Part shown: piece by piece, positions 44,128-54,166 of the stretch
How positions within the stretch are numbered: the stretch's first letter is position 1
Layout: the number at the start of each line of letters is the position of its first letter
Assembly: GCA_024638645.1 (NCBI GenBank)
Contig: JAHEJX010000002.1
Coordinates: forward strand, 1 to 64,000
DNA: 64,000 nt
Reading direction: 5' to 3'
Source of the DNA: Actinomycetes bacterium
GTDB lineage: Bacteria; Actinomycetota; Acidimicrobiia; Spongiisociales; UBA5794
Made by a program: the position numbers and the translations under genes
The notes under the pieces: generated by a model
Database searches by the model: none
Seen by the model: the letters and a program-made list of their open reading frames with translations, nothing else
Told to the model about the DNA's origin: nothing

Positions 44128-44445
44128 CTACTCCGTGTCGGCCGATTCGTCGGAATCGGGTTGGTTGGAATCCAAGACTTCGGCTGCGCCGGGACTGTAT
44201 TCGACGACCGCCCTTCCCATGGCCGCGGCGACATCTGCTCCGAAGCGGGCGACGTGCGCCACGAACTCCGCAAGCCTGATTCGCTCCATCACAGGCTCGG
44301 TCAGGTCCGCCGTCAACTCGCCCTGCCACAGCTCGGCTAAGAAAGCCTGGCATTCGTCACAGTCGACCACATGTTCGTCGAGGCTCTCGTCGAGCCCATC
44401 GACGAACGCAAAGAGGAGGTCGTCGGTGGTCTGGCAGGACCTCAT
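44128..44445 (-). CDS. Putative zinc-finger anti-sigma factor
   Basis: 105 residues from the ATG at 44445, chosen because GGAGG lies 7 nt upstream and it overlaps the sigma stop by four bases (ATGA). An N-terminal ZAS-like motif H-x3-C-x2-C (EHVVDCDECQAF) is present; there is no TM helix, so it should be cytoplasmic. The C-terminus is acidic. Position after an ECF sigma gene supports the role. Confidence 0.78.
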   Translation of the reverse strand: MRSCQTTDDLLFAFVDGLDESLDEHVVDCDECQAFLAELWQGELTADLTEPVMERIRLAEFVAHVARFGADVAAAMGRAVVEYSPGAAEVLDSNQPDSDESADTE

Positions 44446-44981
44446 TGCCACTCCTCCATAGCTGTGCGCAAGGAGCGCCTCGCTCGCAAGATTCTCGTGC
44501 GGACCGTATTGAGCGGCATGTCGAGGTCGTCTGCAATCTCTTGATAGGGCATACCGCCGTACTCCCGCATAACCAACGGAATCCGCAGGTCATCGGGTAG
44601 AGCTTCGATGGCTGCCCTGAGGTCTGCTGCCATCTGCCCCCGCATGGCGTCGCGCTCCGGTCCCGACGCGGCGGGAGTCTCGGGAAGGGCTTCCGCGGGA
44701 TACTCCCTACGGCGCTGCACGGCATTCAGCGCAAGGTTGGTCGCAATGCGATACAACCAGCTGCGGACTGCGGCTTGGCCGCGAAAGTCCGCAAGAGCCT
44801 TGTATGCCCTCACGAATGCGTCTTGTGCCACGTCTTGTGCGAGCACTGGGTTCCTCACCACTCTCAATGCGGCTCCATAGACAAAGTCTTGGTGCCGTCT
44901 GATCAATTCGCCGAAAGCCTCCAAATCCGACTCGACCGCAGCAACGAGTTCAAGGTCCGTCATATCTCGGTAGTCAGCCAT
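44442..44981 (-). CDS. ECF RNA polymerase sigma factor
   Basis: 179 residues from the ATG at 44981 (AAGG 6 nt upstream); an ATG at 45026 is possible. Region 2 (RRHQDFVYGAALRVV, DVAQDAFVRAYKAL, VRSWLYRIATNLALN) and region 4 (LPDDLRIPLVMREYGGMPYQEIADDLDMPLNTVRTRI) are complete. It is co-transcribed with an anti-sigma gene and an MscS-like channel, suggesting a response to envelope or osmotic stress. Confidence 0.92.
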   Translation of the reverse strand: MADYRDMTDLELVAAVESDLEAFGELIRRHQDFVYGAALRVVRNPVLAQDVAQDAFVRAYKALADFRGQAAVRSWLYRIATNLALNAVQRRREYPAEALPETPAASGPERDAMRGQMAADLRAAIEALPDDLRIPLVMREYGGMPYQEIADDLDMPLNTVRTRILRARRSLRTAMEEWQ

Positions 44982-45342
44982 GGCCGGCCTTCCCCGAGAC
45001 GGGGACCCCCTTAGGTTTGTACTCATCGCTTGTGCGCGATCACTTTCGTTTTTGACACCGGTGAACGGCGAGAGTTCCCGGAGATTGCCGCGTTGCGGGC
45101 TCCAGCCGGGATTATGGCCCATCGATACCCAGAAACCGTTGCAACAGGCCGTTTCAGGCTGCCGCGGATAAAGACTCCAAGGATTTCCGATCTCGGAGAA
45201 CTTTCGTCGTACTGCCGTGTCATATCTTCGAAACTCAATTCCTCGCCAGGGGTCGCACCGCCCCCGGCAGGATGGCGTCCGACGGGTGATCGTCTGTACC
45301 AACCCCCTCACGGATCTGCTCGTAGGGGCGCCGCTAGCGGTT

Positions 45343-45365
45343 AGGGGCCTGCATTGCAGGCCCCT
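45343..45365. terminator. Strong hairpin in the sigma-pntAA gap
   Basis: AGGGGCCTGC / GCAGGCCCCT, a perfect 10-bp stem with loop ATT. No T-run on either side. It sits about 40 bp upstream of pntAA and may insulate the divergent units or be regulatory. Confidence 0.45.
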
Positions 45366-45391
45366 GACTGCGTCTGCGAGCTGATTTCGGG

Positions 45392-45397
45392 TAGCGT
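45392..45397 (+). promoter_or_regulatory. -10 box of pntAA
   Basis: TAGCGT ends 8 nt before the pntAA ATG and no ribosome binding site is present, consistent with a leaderless transcript. Confidence 0.45.
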
Positions 45398-45405
45398 CTC
45401 ACGCT

Positions 45406-46530
45406 ATGCCCACAGTCGGAGTGCCAGCGGAGGTTGCCGAAGGCGAAAGACGAGTCGCACTCGTTCCCGCCACGGTGGCCAAACTCACCTCTTCGGGCTG
45501 GAATGTCAATGTCGAGAGCGGCGCCGGGACGGCTGCCGGGTTCCCAGACGCGCAATACTCCACGGCCGGGGCGACAGTTACGGATCGGGCCGCGGCCCTT
45601 GCGTCAGAGGTGGTTGTCGGTGTCTCCCCTCCACCAGCCGACTTGGTCAGGTCATTACAACCCGGGTCCACGGTTGCCGGATTCCTGGAGCCGTACGTCA
45701 ACGAAGAGCTGATGCGGGCCACCTGTGAAAGCGGCCTCACGGCAATTGCCGTCGAGGCGATACCGCGAACAACGCTGGCGCAGTCGATGGATGCGCTCTC
45801 CAGCCAGACCAACCTCGCCGGATACGCCGCAGTGCTGCTCGCGGCACACGACGCCCCGAAGGTGTTCCCGATGATGGTCACCGCAGCCGGCACGATCGCC
45901 CCCGCCCGCGTCCTCATCTTGGGTGTTGGAGTGGCGGGCCTGCAGGCAATAGCCACTGCACGCCGGCTCGGGGCAGTAGTGCACGCCTACGACATTCGTC
46001 CAGAGACGGCCGAACAGGTGGAGTCCCTCGGGGCCAAGTTCGTTGCCGCTCCCACTGCCGACGCCGATGCGGGCGGATATGCCGTAGAGGTCGAAGAAGA
46101 CATCCAGGCAAGACAACACGCGGCGCTCGCCCCATACGTCGCCCAGGCGGACATCATCGTCACCACCGCCCAGATCCCTGGTCGCCCGGCTCCCCTTCTC
46201 GTCACCACGGAGATGGTGAGCACCATGCACGCCGGTTCGGTGATAGTCGACATGGCAGCCGGCACGGGCGGCAACGTCGAGCCGTCGCGGCCGGACGAGG
46301 TGATCGATGTCGGAGGGGCCCGGATCCACGGTCCGACCAACCTGGCTGCGCACGTGCCCGGCGACGCTTCACGGATGTACAGCCGCAACCTCGAAACGAT
46401 GCTCGAGCGGTTGGCGAGTCTCGAGGACGCGCTCACTGAAGATGCGATCTTCTCAGAGGCAGCCGTGATCGTCGAAGGCAAGGCGCAGCACCCGCGAACC
46501 AGAGCATTGCTCGGATTGGACGAAACGTGA
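45406..46530 (+). CDS. pntAA: NAD(P) transhydrogenase subunit alpha part 1
   Basis: 374 residues, the soluble NAD(H)-binding domain I of proton-translocating transhydrogenase in its split (three-gene) form. The alanine-dehydrogenase-like N-terminus (VGVPAEVAEGERRVALVPATV) and the NAD-binding ILGVGVAGLQAIATARRLGAVVHA are present. With PntAB and PntB it couples NADH-to-NADPH hydride transfer to proton flow. Overlaps pntAB by four bases. Confidence 0.95.
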   Translation: MPTVGVPAEVAEGERRVALVPATVAKLTSSGWNVNVESGAGTAAGFPDAQYSTAGATVTDRAAALASEVVVGVSPPPADLVRSLQPGSTVAGFLEPYVNEELMRATCESGLTAIAVEAIPRTTLAQSMDALSSQTNLAGYAAVLLAAHDAPKVFPMMVTAAGTIAPARVLILGVGVAGLQAIATARRLGAVVHAYDIRPETAEQVESLGAKFVAAPTADADAGGYAVEVEEDIQARQHAALAPYVAQADIIVTTAQIPGRPAPLLVTTEMVSTMHAGSVIVDMAAGTGGNVEPSRPDEVIDVGGARIHGPTNLAAHVPGDASRMYSRNLETMLERLASLEDALTEDAIFSEAAVIVEGKAQHPRTRALLGLDET

Positions 46531-46826
46531 GCGCCGTATTCATCTCGGGCATCGTGGTTTTCGTTCTCGCCGCCTTCGTCGGGCTCGAGGTCATCTCCAA
46601 AGTGCCACCCACGCTGCACACGCCACTCATGTCGGGAGCGAACGCCATCTCGGGAATCACAATCGTGGGCGCCGTCGCCGCCGCGGGCATCGGGGAGGGC
46701 ACCGTTGCCGCCGTGCTCGGGTTCCTGGCCGTGACAACTGCGACGATCAACGTCGTAGGTGGGTTCATGGTGACGGACCGCATGCTCGAGATGTTCAAGA
46801 AGAAGCCGAGCAAGCCCAATGGTTGA
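46527..46826 (+). CDS. pntAB: NAD(P) transhydrogenase subunit alpha part 2
   Basis: 99 residues, the small membrane part with three TM helices (~5-22, ~45-63 and ~66-85). The start is GTG overlapping the pntAA stop (GTGA). PSLHTPLMSG-like loop appears here as PPTLHTPLMSGANAISG, the hallmark of this subunit. Its end overlaps pntB by 8 bp. Confidence 0.94.
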   Translation: MSAVFISGIVVFVLAAFVGLEVISKVPPTLHTPLMSGANAISGITIVGAVAAAGIGEGTVAAVLGFLAVTTATINVVGGFMVTDRMLEMFKKKPSKPNG

Positions 46827-48174
46827 GCTTCTCTACCTGGGCGCGGCAGTCCTGTTCATTGTCGGGTTGAAGATGCTCGGCTCGCCGCGCAGTGCCAGGC
46901 GCGGGAACATCCTGGCGGCGCTGGGGATGCTCCTCGCCATCGTGGTAACGATGGTCGATTCCGAGATCCTGAGCTGGCGTACGGTCGTGGCCGGCCTTGT
47001 CGTCGGCAGCGTCGTTGGTGCAGCTCTCGCCATTCGAGTCCAGATGACCGCAATGCCACAGCTGGTCGCGGCGTTCAACGGATTCGGCGGAGCAGCCTCC
47101 GCCCTCGTCGCGGCGGCCGAGCTAGAACGTACCGGCGGCAATTTCTCCGCCGAGATCGGGTCGGTCGTGGCCGCATCGATTGCGATCGGCACCGTCACTT
47201 TTTCCGGATCATTCGTAGCATTCGGCAAGTTACAGGGCCTCATCCCGGGCCGGCCCATAGGCCTCAAGGTCCAGCAAGCGATCAATGCCCTACTGGCGGC
47301 CAACGTCATAGCGTTCAGCGCCTGGGGAATAGCGAGTGGGTCGCTTCCGCCCTATTGGCTCGTGGTAGCCGCTGCGTTCTTGCTCGGCATATTCGGTGTG
47401 CTCCCCATAGGCGGCGCCGACATGCCCGTCGTCATCTCACTGCTCAACTCCCTCTCCGGAGTTGCCGCAGCCACCGCCGGCTTCGTAATTGGCAATTCTG
47501 CTCTGATAATCGGCGGCGCGCTTGTGGGCGCGGCAGGTCTGATCCTCACCATGCAGATGGGCGAGGCGATGAATCGCAGCCTGGCCAACGTGCTCTTCTC
47601 CGGATTTGGCGGCACGAGCACTGCCGGCGAGATGTCGGACAAACCGGTCAACCGAGCAACGCCGGACGACGTTGCCATCGCGCTCGGCTATGCCGATAGC
47701 GTCGTGGTGGTTCCTGGATACGGGCTGGCAGTTGCTCAGGCTCAGCATGCAACCCGCGACCTCGGCGAGGCTCTCGAAGAGCGAGGGGTGAAGGTGACCT
47801 ACGCAATCCATCCCGTAGCAGGGCGAATGCCCGGACACATGAACGTCCTTCTCGCAGAAGCAGACGTGCCATACGAGCAACTTCTCGACCTCGACCAATC
47901 CAATCCACAGTTCCCACAGACCGACGTCGTGCTCATCGTGGGCGCCAACGATGTGGTCAACCCGACGGCGCGCGACGACGCAACGAGCCCGATCTACGGA
48001 ATGCCGATTCTCGAGGTCGATGAAGCCCGCACGGTCGTCGTGATCAAACGTTCGTTGTCGCCCGGATTCGCCGGCATTGACAACCCACTCTTCTATTTCG
48101 ACAAGACAATGATGTTGTTCGCCGACGGCAAAGCCGCCATGGAGGCCATACTGAAAGCTCTCAAGGATGTCTGA
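46819..48174 (+). CDS. pntB: NAD(P) transhydrogenase subunit beta
   Basis: 451 residues. About eight or nine TM helices (residues 1-250) form the proton channel, with GFGGAASALVAAAEL and the GGADMPVVISLLNSLSG motifs; the C-terminal domain III binds NADP(H) (SVVVVPGYGLAVAQAQHA; VLIVGANDVVNPTARDD; VVIKRSLSPGFAGIDN). ATG inside the end of pntAB. Completes the three-gene operon. Confidence 0.95.
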   Translation: MVELLYLGAAVLFIVGLKMLGSPRSARRGNILAALGMLLAIVVTMVDSEILSWRTVVAGLVVGSVVGAALAIRVQMTAMPQLVAAFNGFGGAASALVAAAELERTGGNFSAEIGSVVAASIAIGTVTFSGSFVAFGKLQGLIPGRPIGLKVQQAINALLAANVIAFSAWGIASGSLPPYWLVVAAAFLLGIFGVLPIGGADMPVVISLLNSLSGVAAATAGFVIGNSALIIGGALVGAAGLILTMQMGEAMNRSLANVLFSGFGGTSTAGEMSDKPVNRATPDDVAIALGYADSVVVVPGYGLAVAQAQHATRDLGEALEERGVKVTYAIHPVAGRMPGHMNVLLAEADVPYEQLLDLDQSNPQFPQTDVVLIVGANDVVNPTARDDATSPIYGMPILEVDEARTVVVIKRSLSPGFAGIDNPLFYFDKTMMLFADGKAAMEAILKALKDV

Positions 48175-48244
48175 CCCATCGGTCCCCGTCTGCGAGGGAT
48201 GAGTCAGCGGTAGGCAGTCAAATCTGCAATCTGAGGTTGGTCCT

Positions 48245-48844
48245 GTGGAGTTCTATGAGGCTGTTCGACAGCGCAGGATGATCAGAAGCTACCGCGCCGA
48301 TCCGGTGGATTCTGCCGCGATCGACCGCATCCTCGATTCGGCGCGACGAGGACCTTCGGCGGGATACTCACAGGGCATCGAGTTCGTGGTGGTCACTTCC
48401 ATCGCAGGTCGCCGGGCGATCGCGAGTGCCGCCGGCGAGGACTCATACTCCGAGCGTGGATTCACGCCTTGGCTGTCCGGCGCACCGGTCCACGTTGTCA
48501 TCGCCGTAGACATCGAACGGTATCGCGAGCGCTACGCCGAGGCGGACAAGAGCGGCATCGACCACTGGAGCGTCCCCTACTGGTGGGTGGATGCTGGGGC
48601 GGCGCTGATGCTCATGTTGCTTGCGGCCGTCGACGAGGGCCTCGCGGCCGGGTTCCTCGGCAGCCACGCCATCAATGAGTTGGCGGAGACTGTCGGCTTG
48701 CCCGATCGATTCGAAACACTGGGAGTTGTCACGATCGGGCATTCCGAGGCGGCGGAGGTGGTCGGGAGTGCAGAGCGGGGTCGCCGGGACCGATCGGACG
48801 TGGTTCATACCGAGCTGTGGGACGAGGCAGCCGGGATCGACTAG
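48245..48844 (+). CDS. Nitroreductase family FMN protein
   Basis: 199 residues. N-terminal FMN phosphate-binding RQRRMIRSYRADPV and SARRGPSAGYSQGIEFVVV, later VDAGAALMLMLLAAVDEGLAAGFLGSH. Typical of small NAD(P)H-dependent flavin oxidoreductases; the substrate is unknown. GTG start with GAGGT 8 nt upstream. It lies between pntB and an ABC exporter; co-transcription with either is possible. Confidence 0.87.
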   Translation: MEFYEAVRQRRMIRSYRADPVDSAAIDRILDSARRGPSAGYSQGIEFVVVTSIAGRRAIASAAGEDSYSERGFTPWLSGAPVHVVIAVDIERYRERYAEADKSGIDHWSVPYWWVDAGAALMLMLLAAVDEGLAAGFLGSHAINELAETVGLPDRFETLGVVTIGHSEAAEVVGSAERGRRDRSDVVHTELWDEAAGID

Positions 48845-48878
48845 CCCGGGAGGCGATACCGGTAGGCTCACCCGGCTC

Positions 48879-49772
48879 ATGCTTCAAGTCAGAGAACTCA
48901 CCAAGGCCTACGGCGAGATCATCGCGCTCCGGGGCGTAAGCATGAATGTCCACAAAGGTCAGCTGCTCGGCTTTCTCGGACCCAATGGAGCAGGCAAGAC
49001 AACGACTATGAGGTCGGTCTTCGGTCTCGTCGAACCGGACTCAGGTGAGGTCCTCTGGAACGGCGATCCAATCGCAGCAAAGGATCGCCTCGGCTTCGGA
49101 TACATGCCAGAAGAACGCGGCCTCTATCCCCGAATGCGCAACCTGGAACAGGTTGCGTACTTCGGCATGCTGCACGGCATGAGCCGCCAGGCCGCCTACC
49201 TCGAGGCCGGTCGCTGGCTCGCCGAATTCGGTCTCGCCGACCGTGCCGAAGGAAGGCTCGAGGAACTCTCCCACGGCAACCAGCAGCGGCTTCAGCTCGC
49301 AGCCGCGCTCGTTCACTCCCCCGAGCTTCTGGTCCTTGACGAGCCGTTTGCCGGGCTCGATCCCGTCGGAGTCGGCGCAATGGGCGAGATCCTGGCCGCT
49401 CAGGCTGCGGCCGGCACAGCGGTCGTCTTCTCGAGCCATCAGCTGGACCTCGTCGAAGACCTATGCGACGACGTCGTCATCATCAACGAGGGAGCCGTTG
49501 CGTTGGCCGGCGCGGTTCGCGAGCTGAGGACAGGCGCGGCGCACCGGCATGTGACTGTGGAAGTGCGCGACGGTGATCCCGGATGGGTTCAGGCTGTGCC
49601 CCAGGCCGCGGTGCTGCGTCGTGACGGGGATCGAGTCTTGCTCGACGTGAGCAACGGGATACAGCTCGACGCCCTCCTGGCTGCGGCCCAAGCTGCCGGC
49701 GAGGTCGTCGAATTCTCCTATGAGCCGCCGAGCCTCAACGAGGTCTTCCTGGACGCAGTTGGCGGATCGTGA
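48879..49772 (+). CDS. ABC transporter ATP-binding protein
   Basis: 297 residues from the ATG at 48879; the track ORF's first 86 codons shadow the nitroreductase gene. Walker A GPNGAGKTTTMRS (~32-44), signature ELSHGNQQRLQLAAAL, Walker B LLVLDEPFAGLDP and a C-terminal extension typical of drug/sodium exporter ATPases (DUF4162-like). TAGGCT lies 10 nt before the ATG. It is coupled to the permease that follows (GTGA overlap). Confidence 0.92.
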   Translation: MLQVRELTKAYGEIIALRGVSMNVHKGQLLGFLGPNGAGKTTTMRSVFGLVEPDSGEVLWNGDPIAAKDRLGFGYMPEERGLYPRMRNLEQVAYFGMLHGMSRQAAYLEAGRWLAEFGLADRAEGRLEELSHGNQQRLQLAAALVHSPELLVLDEPFAGLDPVGVGAMGEILAAQAAAGTAVVFSSHQLDLVEDLCDDVVIINEGAVALAGAVRELRTGAAHRHVTVEVRDGDPGWVQAVPQAAVLRRDGDRVLLDVSNGIQLDALLAAAQAAGEVVEFSYEPPSLNEVFLDAVGGS

Positions 49773-50956
49773 ACGACTGGCGGACCCTCTTGTTGGTCGG
49801 CAGGCGCGACTTTGTCGAGCGACTCAAGTCGCGGGCGTTTCAGATTTCGACCGCCCTGACGATCGTGCTTGTTCTCGCCGCAGTGGTTCTCCCGCAGCTT
49901 TTCGACAATGGCCCGAACGAGTGGGAAGTCGGGGTGGTTGGCATCGATCCGAGCCAGTTGGAGATCACCATGCAGGCGCTTCAGGCTTCAAACGACGCCG
50001 TCGCGGTGAATGTGCGCACCGCAGTCTCCCGAGACGATGTCATCGTCCTCTTGGAAGACGGTGAGATCGACGTCGCTGTCGTGCGAGGTGAGGGAGTGAT
50101 CGCGGGTGACGGCACGTCGCGGGCGCTTTCCACACTCGCGGCGGCCGCCGTGACGGCAGTTGAGCTCACCAGCCGGGCCGAGCAGCTTGGGCTCTCGCCT
50201 GAACAGGTTGCCGGCCTCCTCGGCATCGAGCAGCCGCCAATTCGCTCGATCGGCGGAGACGAGGAACCCGACGACCGCGGCGCTGAGACCCTTGCTCTTT
50301 TTGCGACCATTCTCCTATTCGTCTCCATCGTGACCTATGGCCAATGGATTCTCATTGGTGTCATCGAAGAGAAATCGAACCGCGTCGTAGAAGTTGTCGT
50401 CGGCACCGTCTCTCCCCGGACCCTGCTCACAGGCAAGGTATTCGGTATTGGGCTGCTCGGTCTCATCCAGCTGGTTGTCATTGCGATCGTGGCGTTTGCC
50501 GCCCTGCGGGTCACAGGAGCAGGCGACCTACCTGACACGACCGGCGCCGTGGTCTTGGCGAGCGCTTTTTGGTTCCTCGGCGGTTTCGCTTTCTACGCAA
50601 CGGCGTACGCAGCCGCCGGCGCTCTGGTGTCACGCCAAGAGGAAGCCCAGAACGCAGCTTTTCCGCTGACCCTCGTGCTGATGGCCGCTTACTTCGTCGC
50701 CACGTTTTCGATAAGCGGCGATAACCCCGTGATCCGGGTGGCTTCGCTGCTTCCACCATTCGCCCCAATGACCATGCCGCTACAGATTGCCCTTGGCAGG
50801 GCATCTACCACCGAGATCCTCATCTCGTCCGCCCTCATGGTGCTCGGGGTCTACTTCTTGCTGCGGGTCGCGGCTCGGATCTATCGCGGCGGCATCCTCC
50901 GTTCAGGAGGCAAGATCCGGATAAATGAGGCGTGGCGATCGGCAGAGGGGCGATGA
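49769..50956 (+). CDS. ABC-2 type permease (NatB-like)
   Basis: 395 residues. One N-terminal TM (~27-45), an extracytoplasmic domain of ~130 residues, then five or six TM helices (~180-370). The order and the [32 protein letters not shown] loop match the NatB/YhaP-type ABC-2 exporter family. The substrate, sodium or a drug, is not defined. GTG start overlapping the ATPase stop. Confidence 0.9.
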   Translation: MNDWRTLLLVGRRDFVERLKSRAFQISTALTIVLVLAAVVLPQLFDNGPNEWEVGVVGIDPSQLEITMQALQASNDAVAVNVRTAVSRDDVIVLLEDGEIDVAVVRGEGVIAGDGTSRALSTLAAAAVTAVELTSRAEQLGLSPEQVAGLLGIEQPPIRSIGGDEEPDDRGAETLALFATILLFVSIVTYGQWILIGVIEEKSNRVVEVVVGTVSPRTLLTGKVFGIGLLGLIQLVVIAIVAFAALRVTGAGDLPDTTGAVVLASAFWFLGGFAFYATAYAAAGALVSRQEEAQNAAFPLTLVLMAAYFVATFSISGDNPVIRVASLLPPFAPMTMPLQIALGRASTTEILISSALMVLGVYFLLRVAARIYRGGILRSGGKIRINEAWRSAEGR

Positions 50957-50996
50957 TCAGATTCTTGGTCGTATTCACTCTCTAGACTGCCGCTTC

Positions 50997-52193
<1,197 letters not shown>

Positions 52194-52208
52194 AGAGCGC
52201 AGTTCGAA

Positions 52209-52223
52209 GCGGCTAGTGGCCGC
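52209..52223. terminator. Small hairpin holding the stop of the convergent glycosylase
   Basis: GCGGC / GCCGC with loop TAGTG, between metK and the convergent AlkA-like gene; the glycosylase stop codon (CTA on this strand) is within it. Confidence 0.3.
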
Positions 52224-53109
52224 GAATGTCGAAAACCGCAGTCTTCGCTCCGTACTTTGGTGCGGAGGCGCCCGAACGCTTGAGCATCGTTACAACTCGT
52301 CGTCTATGAGGGCGAAATGGCTCGAGCAACTCGAGCATCCTGGTGTCGTCTGCTCGAGCCTCACCGGCGAGCGTCCACGCGATCGTGTTCGGCAAATGGA
52401 AATCTCCGATCGGCACGGCGTCCCTATCGCCCCATGCGACTCCCATTACGTGCCCCGAAGTCCACGGCCCAATGCCTCTGATCGCATGGAGCCGAGCGTA
52501 GGCGGCGTCCTTGTCCATGGTCAGTATCTCTTCGAGGCGTTTGGCGCGGCGAGCTGCTTCGCGCAGTACATCGGCTCGGCTGCGTTCGATGCCGTGGCGA
52601 TGGAAGTCTTCGTAACTGAGGCTCGCGATCGCCTCTGGGGTGGGCGGCAGCTTGAGACCCGCCGGGCCTGGTGCCGGCTCCCCGTACGTATGGACGAGGC
52701 GCTGATAACCCTGCTTGGCCTCGCCGCTCGTTATGCGCTGCGCCAGAATCGTGGGTGCAGCCACTTCCCAGACCCGCTGCGTCGAACCGAGCCGAAGGCC
52801 CCGCAGCCTGCGCGCCACCGCGCGGACGGCTCCTGGGGGCGGCTTGAATTCCGCCGGATCATCGTCGAGGCCCAACAATCGGGGCAACGCTTCGAGCTCA
52901 CTGCCGGCGCCCAGTCCCCAAGCCCTAGCTACGATTCCCTTGTTTTCGCGACGAACGACAAGCTGAACGGGACCATCTGCGTTGCGGCAGGCCACGTGGA
53001 AGTCGCCGCCCGAACGGCGCGTCGTATGCCCTCCCGGCCCGAGAAGCGCGAACATCACGGCCGCCAAGTCGAACGGACCGGCAACGTCTATTTGTCGGGT
53101 TGCCACCAT
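52213..53109 (-). CDS. DNA-3-methyladenine glycosylase (AlkA-like, HhH-GPD)
   Basis: 298 residues from the ATG at 53109, in the TTGGAGGTCATG context; a TTG three codons earlier is also possible. Helix-hairpin-helix (LHAIRGIGPWTSGHVMGVAWGD) and the catalytic Asp in AVPIGDFHLPN define the HhH-GPD superfamily. It removes alkylated bases in base-excision repair. The AraC/Ada part found in fusions is absent. A full-length opposite-strand ORF here is a shadow. Confidence 0.87.
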   Translation of the reverse strand: MVATRQIDVAGPFDLAAVMFALLGPGGHTTRRSGGDFHVACRNADGPVQLVVRRENKGIVARAWGLGAGSELEALPRLLGLDDDPAEFKPPPGAVRAVARRLRGLRLGSTQRVWEVAAPTILAQRITSGEAKQGYQRLVHTYGEPAPGPAGLKLPPTPEAIASLSYEDFHRHGIERSRADVLREAARRAKRLEEILTMDKDAAYARLHAIRGIGPWTSGHVMGVAWGDRDAVPIGDFHLPNTIAWTLAGEARADDTRMLELLEPFRPHRRRVVTMLKRSGASAPKYGAKTAVFDIRGH

Positions 53110-53142
53110 GACCTCCAACGCTAATGGCCGACCTACCTGTGC

Positions 53143-53170
53143 TAAACCTCTGCGGAGTGTGCGCCGAAAC
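53143..53170 (+). promoter_or_regulatory. Sigma-28 (FliA/WhiG)-type promoter for the septum-formation gene
   Basis: TAAA (53143-53146), 16-nt spacer, GCCGAAAC (53163-53170), 44 bp before the ATG. It matches the two kinase promoters in spacing and in the GCCGA core; the last -10 base is C rather than A. CTAATGG / CCATTAG inverted arms flank the element. Confidence 0.5.
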
Positions 53171-53214
53171 CATTAGTCGCGTACGAGAACGCTCAGAATC
53201 GAGGGGGCCCACCC

Positions 53215-53946
53215 ATGACCGATCGCAACGATGGCACCGACGCCGCTAGCAGCGAGGACCTGATCAGGCAGGCTCGCGAGGCCTACGTCGCGCCAAGCGA
53301 CGCTCCTCCGGCGCCCGCTGCCGACGCCGAGACGTGGGCTGCAGCTGAGACTCCCTCGCCGGCCGCGACGGAGACCGTTCCTCGGCCTTCCGACTACGTA
53401 CGTGCCGAGTACCAGGATTCCGTCGCTGCCCCCGATAGCGCTCCCCCTGCCGGAGCCGTGACCTATGAGGCGCAACGCCCGTCGTTCCTTCAGCGGTTCG
53501 GCGGTCTCTTGGTGGGTCTTGCCGTGGTTGGCGGCTTCATCGCATTCGCCGCCTTCGATCGGACTACGAGCGTTGATGATCTGGCCGTCGGTGACTGCCT
53601 GCGGATGCCAAACGCCGAGGAGATCAGCTCGGTCGAGTCTGCATCATGCGCAGAGGATCATGAGCTGGAGGTCTTCGCCCTCGTGACTCTCGCCGAGAGC
53701 ACAGTCGCTCGCTATCCGGGCGAGGATGCTGTCGCCAACGCCATCTTCGACCTGTGCCTGCCCCGCTTCGAGCCATACATCGGCGCCTCTTACGACACGT
53801 CGGCGTGGTACATCAACGCCATCTTCCCAACCCAGGAAAGTTGGGAAGAGGCAGACGACCGTCAGGGAACTTGTGTTGTCTACCAGCCCGGAGCGAACGA
53901 TGAGGCAGTCACCCTCACCGGAACCGCCCGCGGCTCCAACACCTGA
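53215..53946 (+). CDS. Septum-formation family membrane protein
   Basis: 243 residues. A disordered, acidic Ala/Pro-rich cytoplasmic region (~1-90) precedes a single TM helix (~97-117) and an extracytoplasmic domain with paired Cys (DDLAVGDCLRMP; SASCAEDHELEVFAL; DLCLPRFEPYIG; GTCVVYQP). This is the actinobacterial septum-formation protein family, itself poorly characterised. A sigma-28-like promoter upstream is notable because that sigma class governs motility or sporulation septation in known Actinobacteria. Confidence 0.85.
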   Translation: MTDRNDGTDAASSEDLIRQAREAYVAPSDAPPAPAADAETWAAAETPSPAATETVPRPSDYVRAEYQDSVAAPDSAPPAGAVTYEAQRPSFLQRFGGLLVGLAVVGGFIAFAAFDRTTSVDDLAVGDCLRMPNAEEISSVESASCAEDHELEVFALVTLAESTVARYPGEDAVANAIFDLCLPRFEPYIGASYDTSAWYINAIFPTQESWEEADDRQGTCVVYQPGANDEAVTLTGTARGSNT

Positions 53947-54153
53947 TAGCTCCACCCCCGGTGGGTCGGCGCGCGATATGGGGGATGTTCGCGGTGCCAA
54001 TGACCGGGTCCCGCAGCGGCCGCAGAGCATTGCCGGGGGACATGTAGTACCGCAGGCGGCCGGTCGTTCGGTATTCGGTCGAGGCATTGTTGGCCCCGAG
54101 ACCGGGCAGAAACGGTCGGCAATTGCGGCGGCGCTCTCGCCGGCAGCGCCCGC

Positions 54154-54159
54154 TAGCGT
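54154..54159 (+). promoter_or_regulatory. -10 box of the TPM-domain gene
   Basis: TAGCGT ends 7 nt before the ATG at 54167, with no ribosome binding site: leaderless promoter candidate. Confidence 0.4.
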
Positions 54160-54166
54160 TGCGGCT

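Larger units (their letters stand above)
44982..45405. other. 424-bp gap between the sigma-factor operon and pntAA
   Basis: No convincing gene. On the minus strand, GGGAAC (45074-45079) and GTC (45054-45056), 17 nt apart, resemble an ECF-type promoter and could mean autoregulation of the sigma operon; this is weak. Nearer pntAA are two palindromes, CCGCTAGCGG (45331-45340) and the hairpin at 45343-45365, then a TAGCGT -10 box (45392-45397). Confidence 0.45.

Noticed and set aside
45030-45344. 104-aa ORF in the sigma-pntAA gap
   Set aside because: No ribosome binding site, composition unlike neighbours, covers palindromes and promoters.
50957-50996. SAM riboswitch before metK
   Set aside because: The gap from the permease stop is about 40 bp and a -10 box abuts the start codon, so there is no room for an aptamer.
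52216-53124. 302-aa plus-strand ORF opposite the AlkA-like gene
   Set aside because: Exact antisense shadow; the minus strand shows a full HhH-GPD glycosylase.
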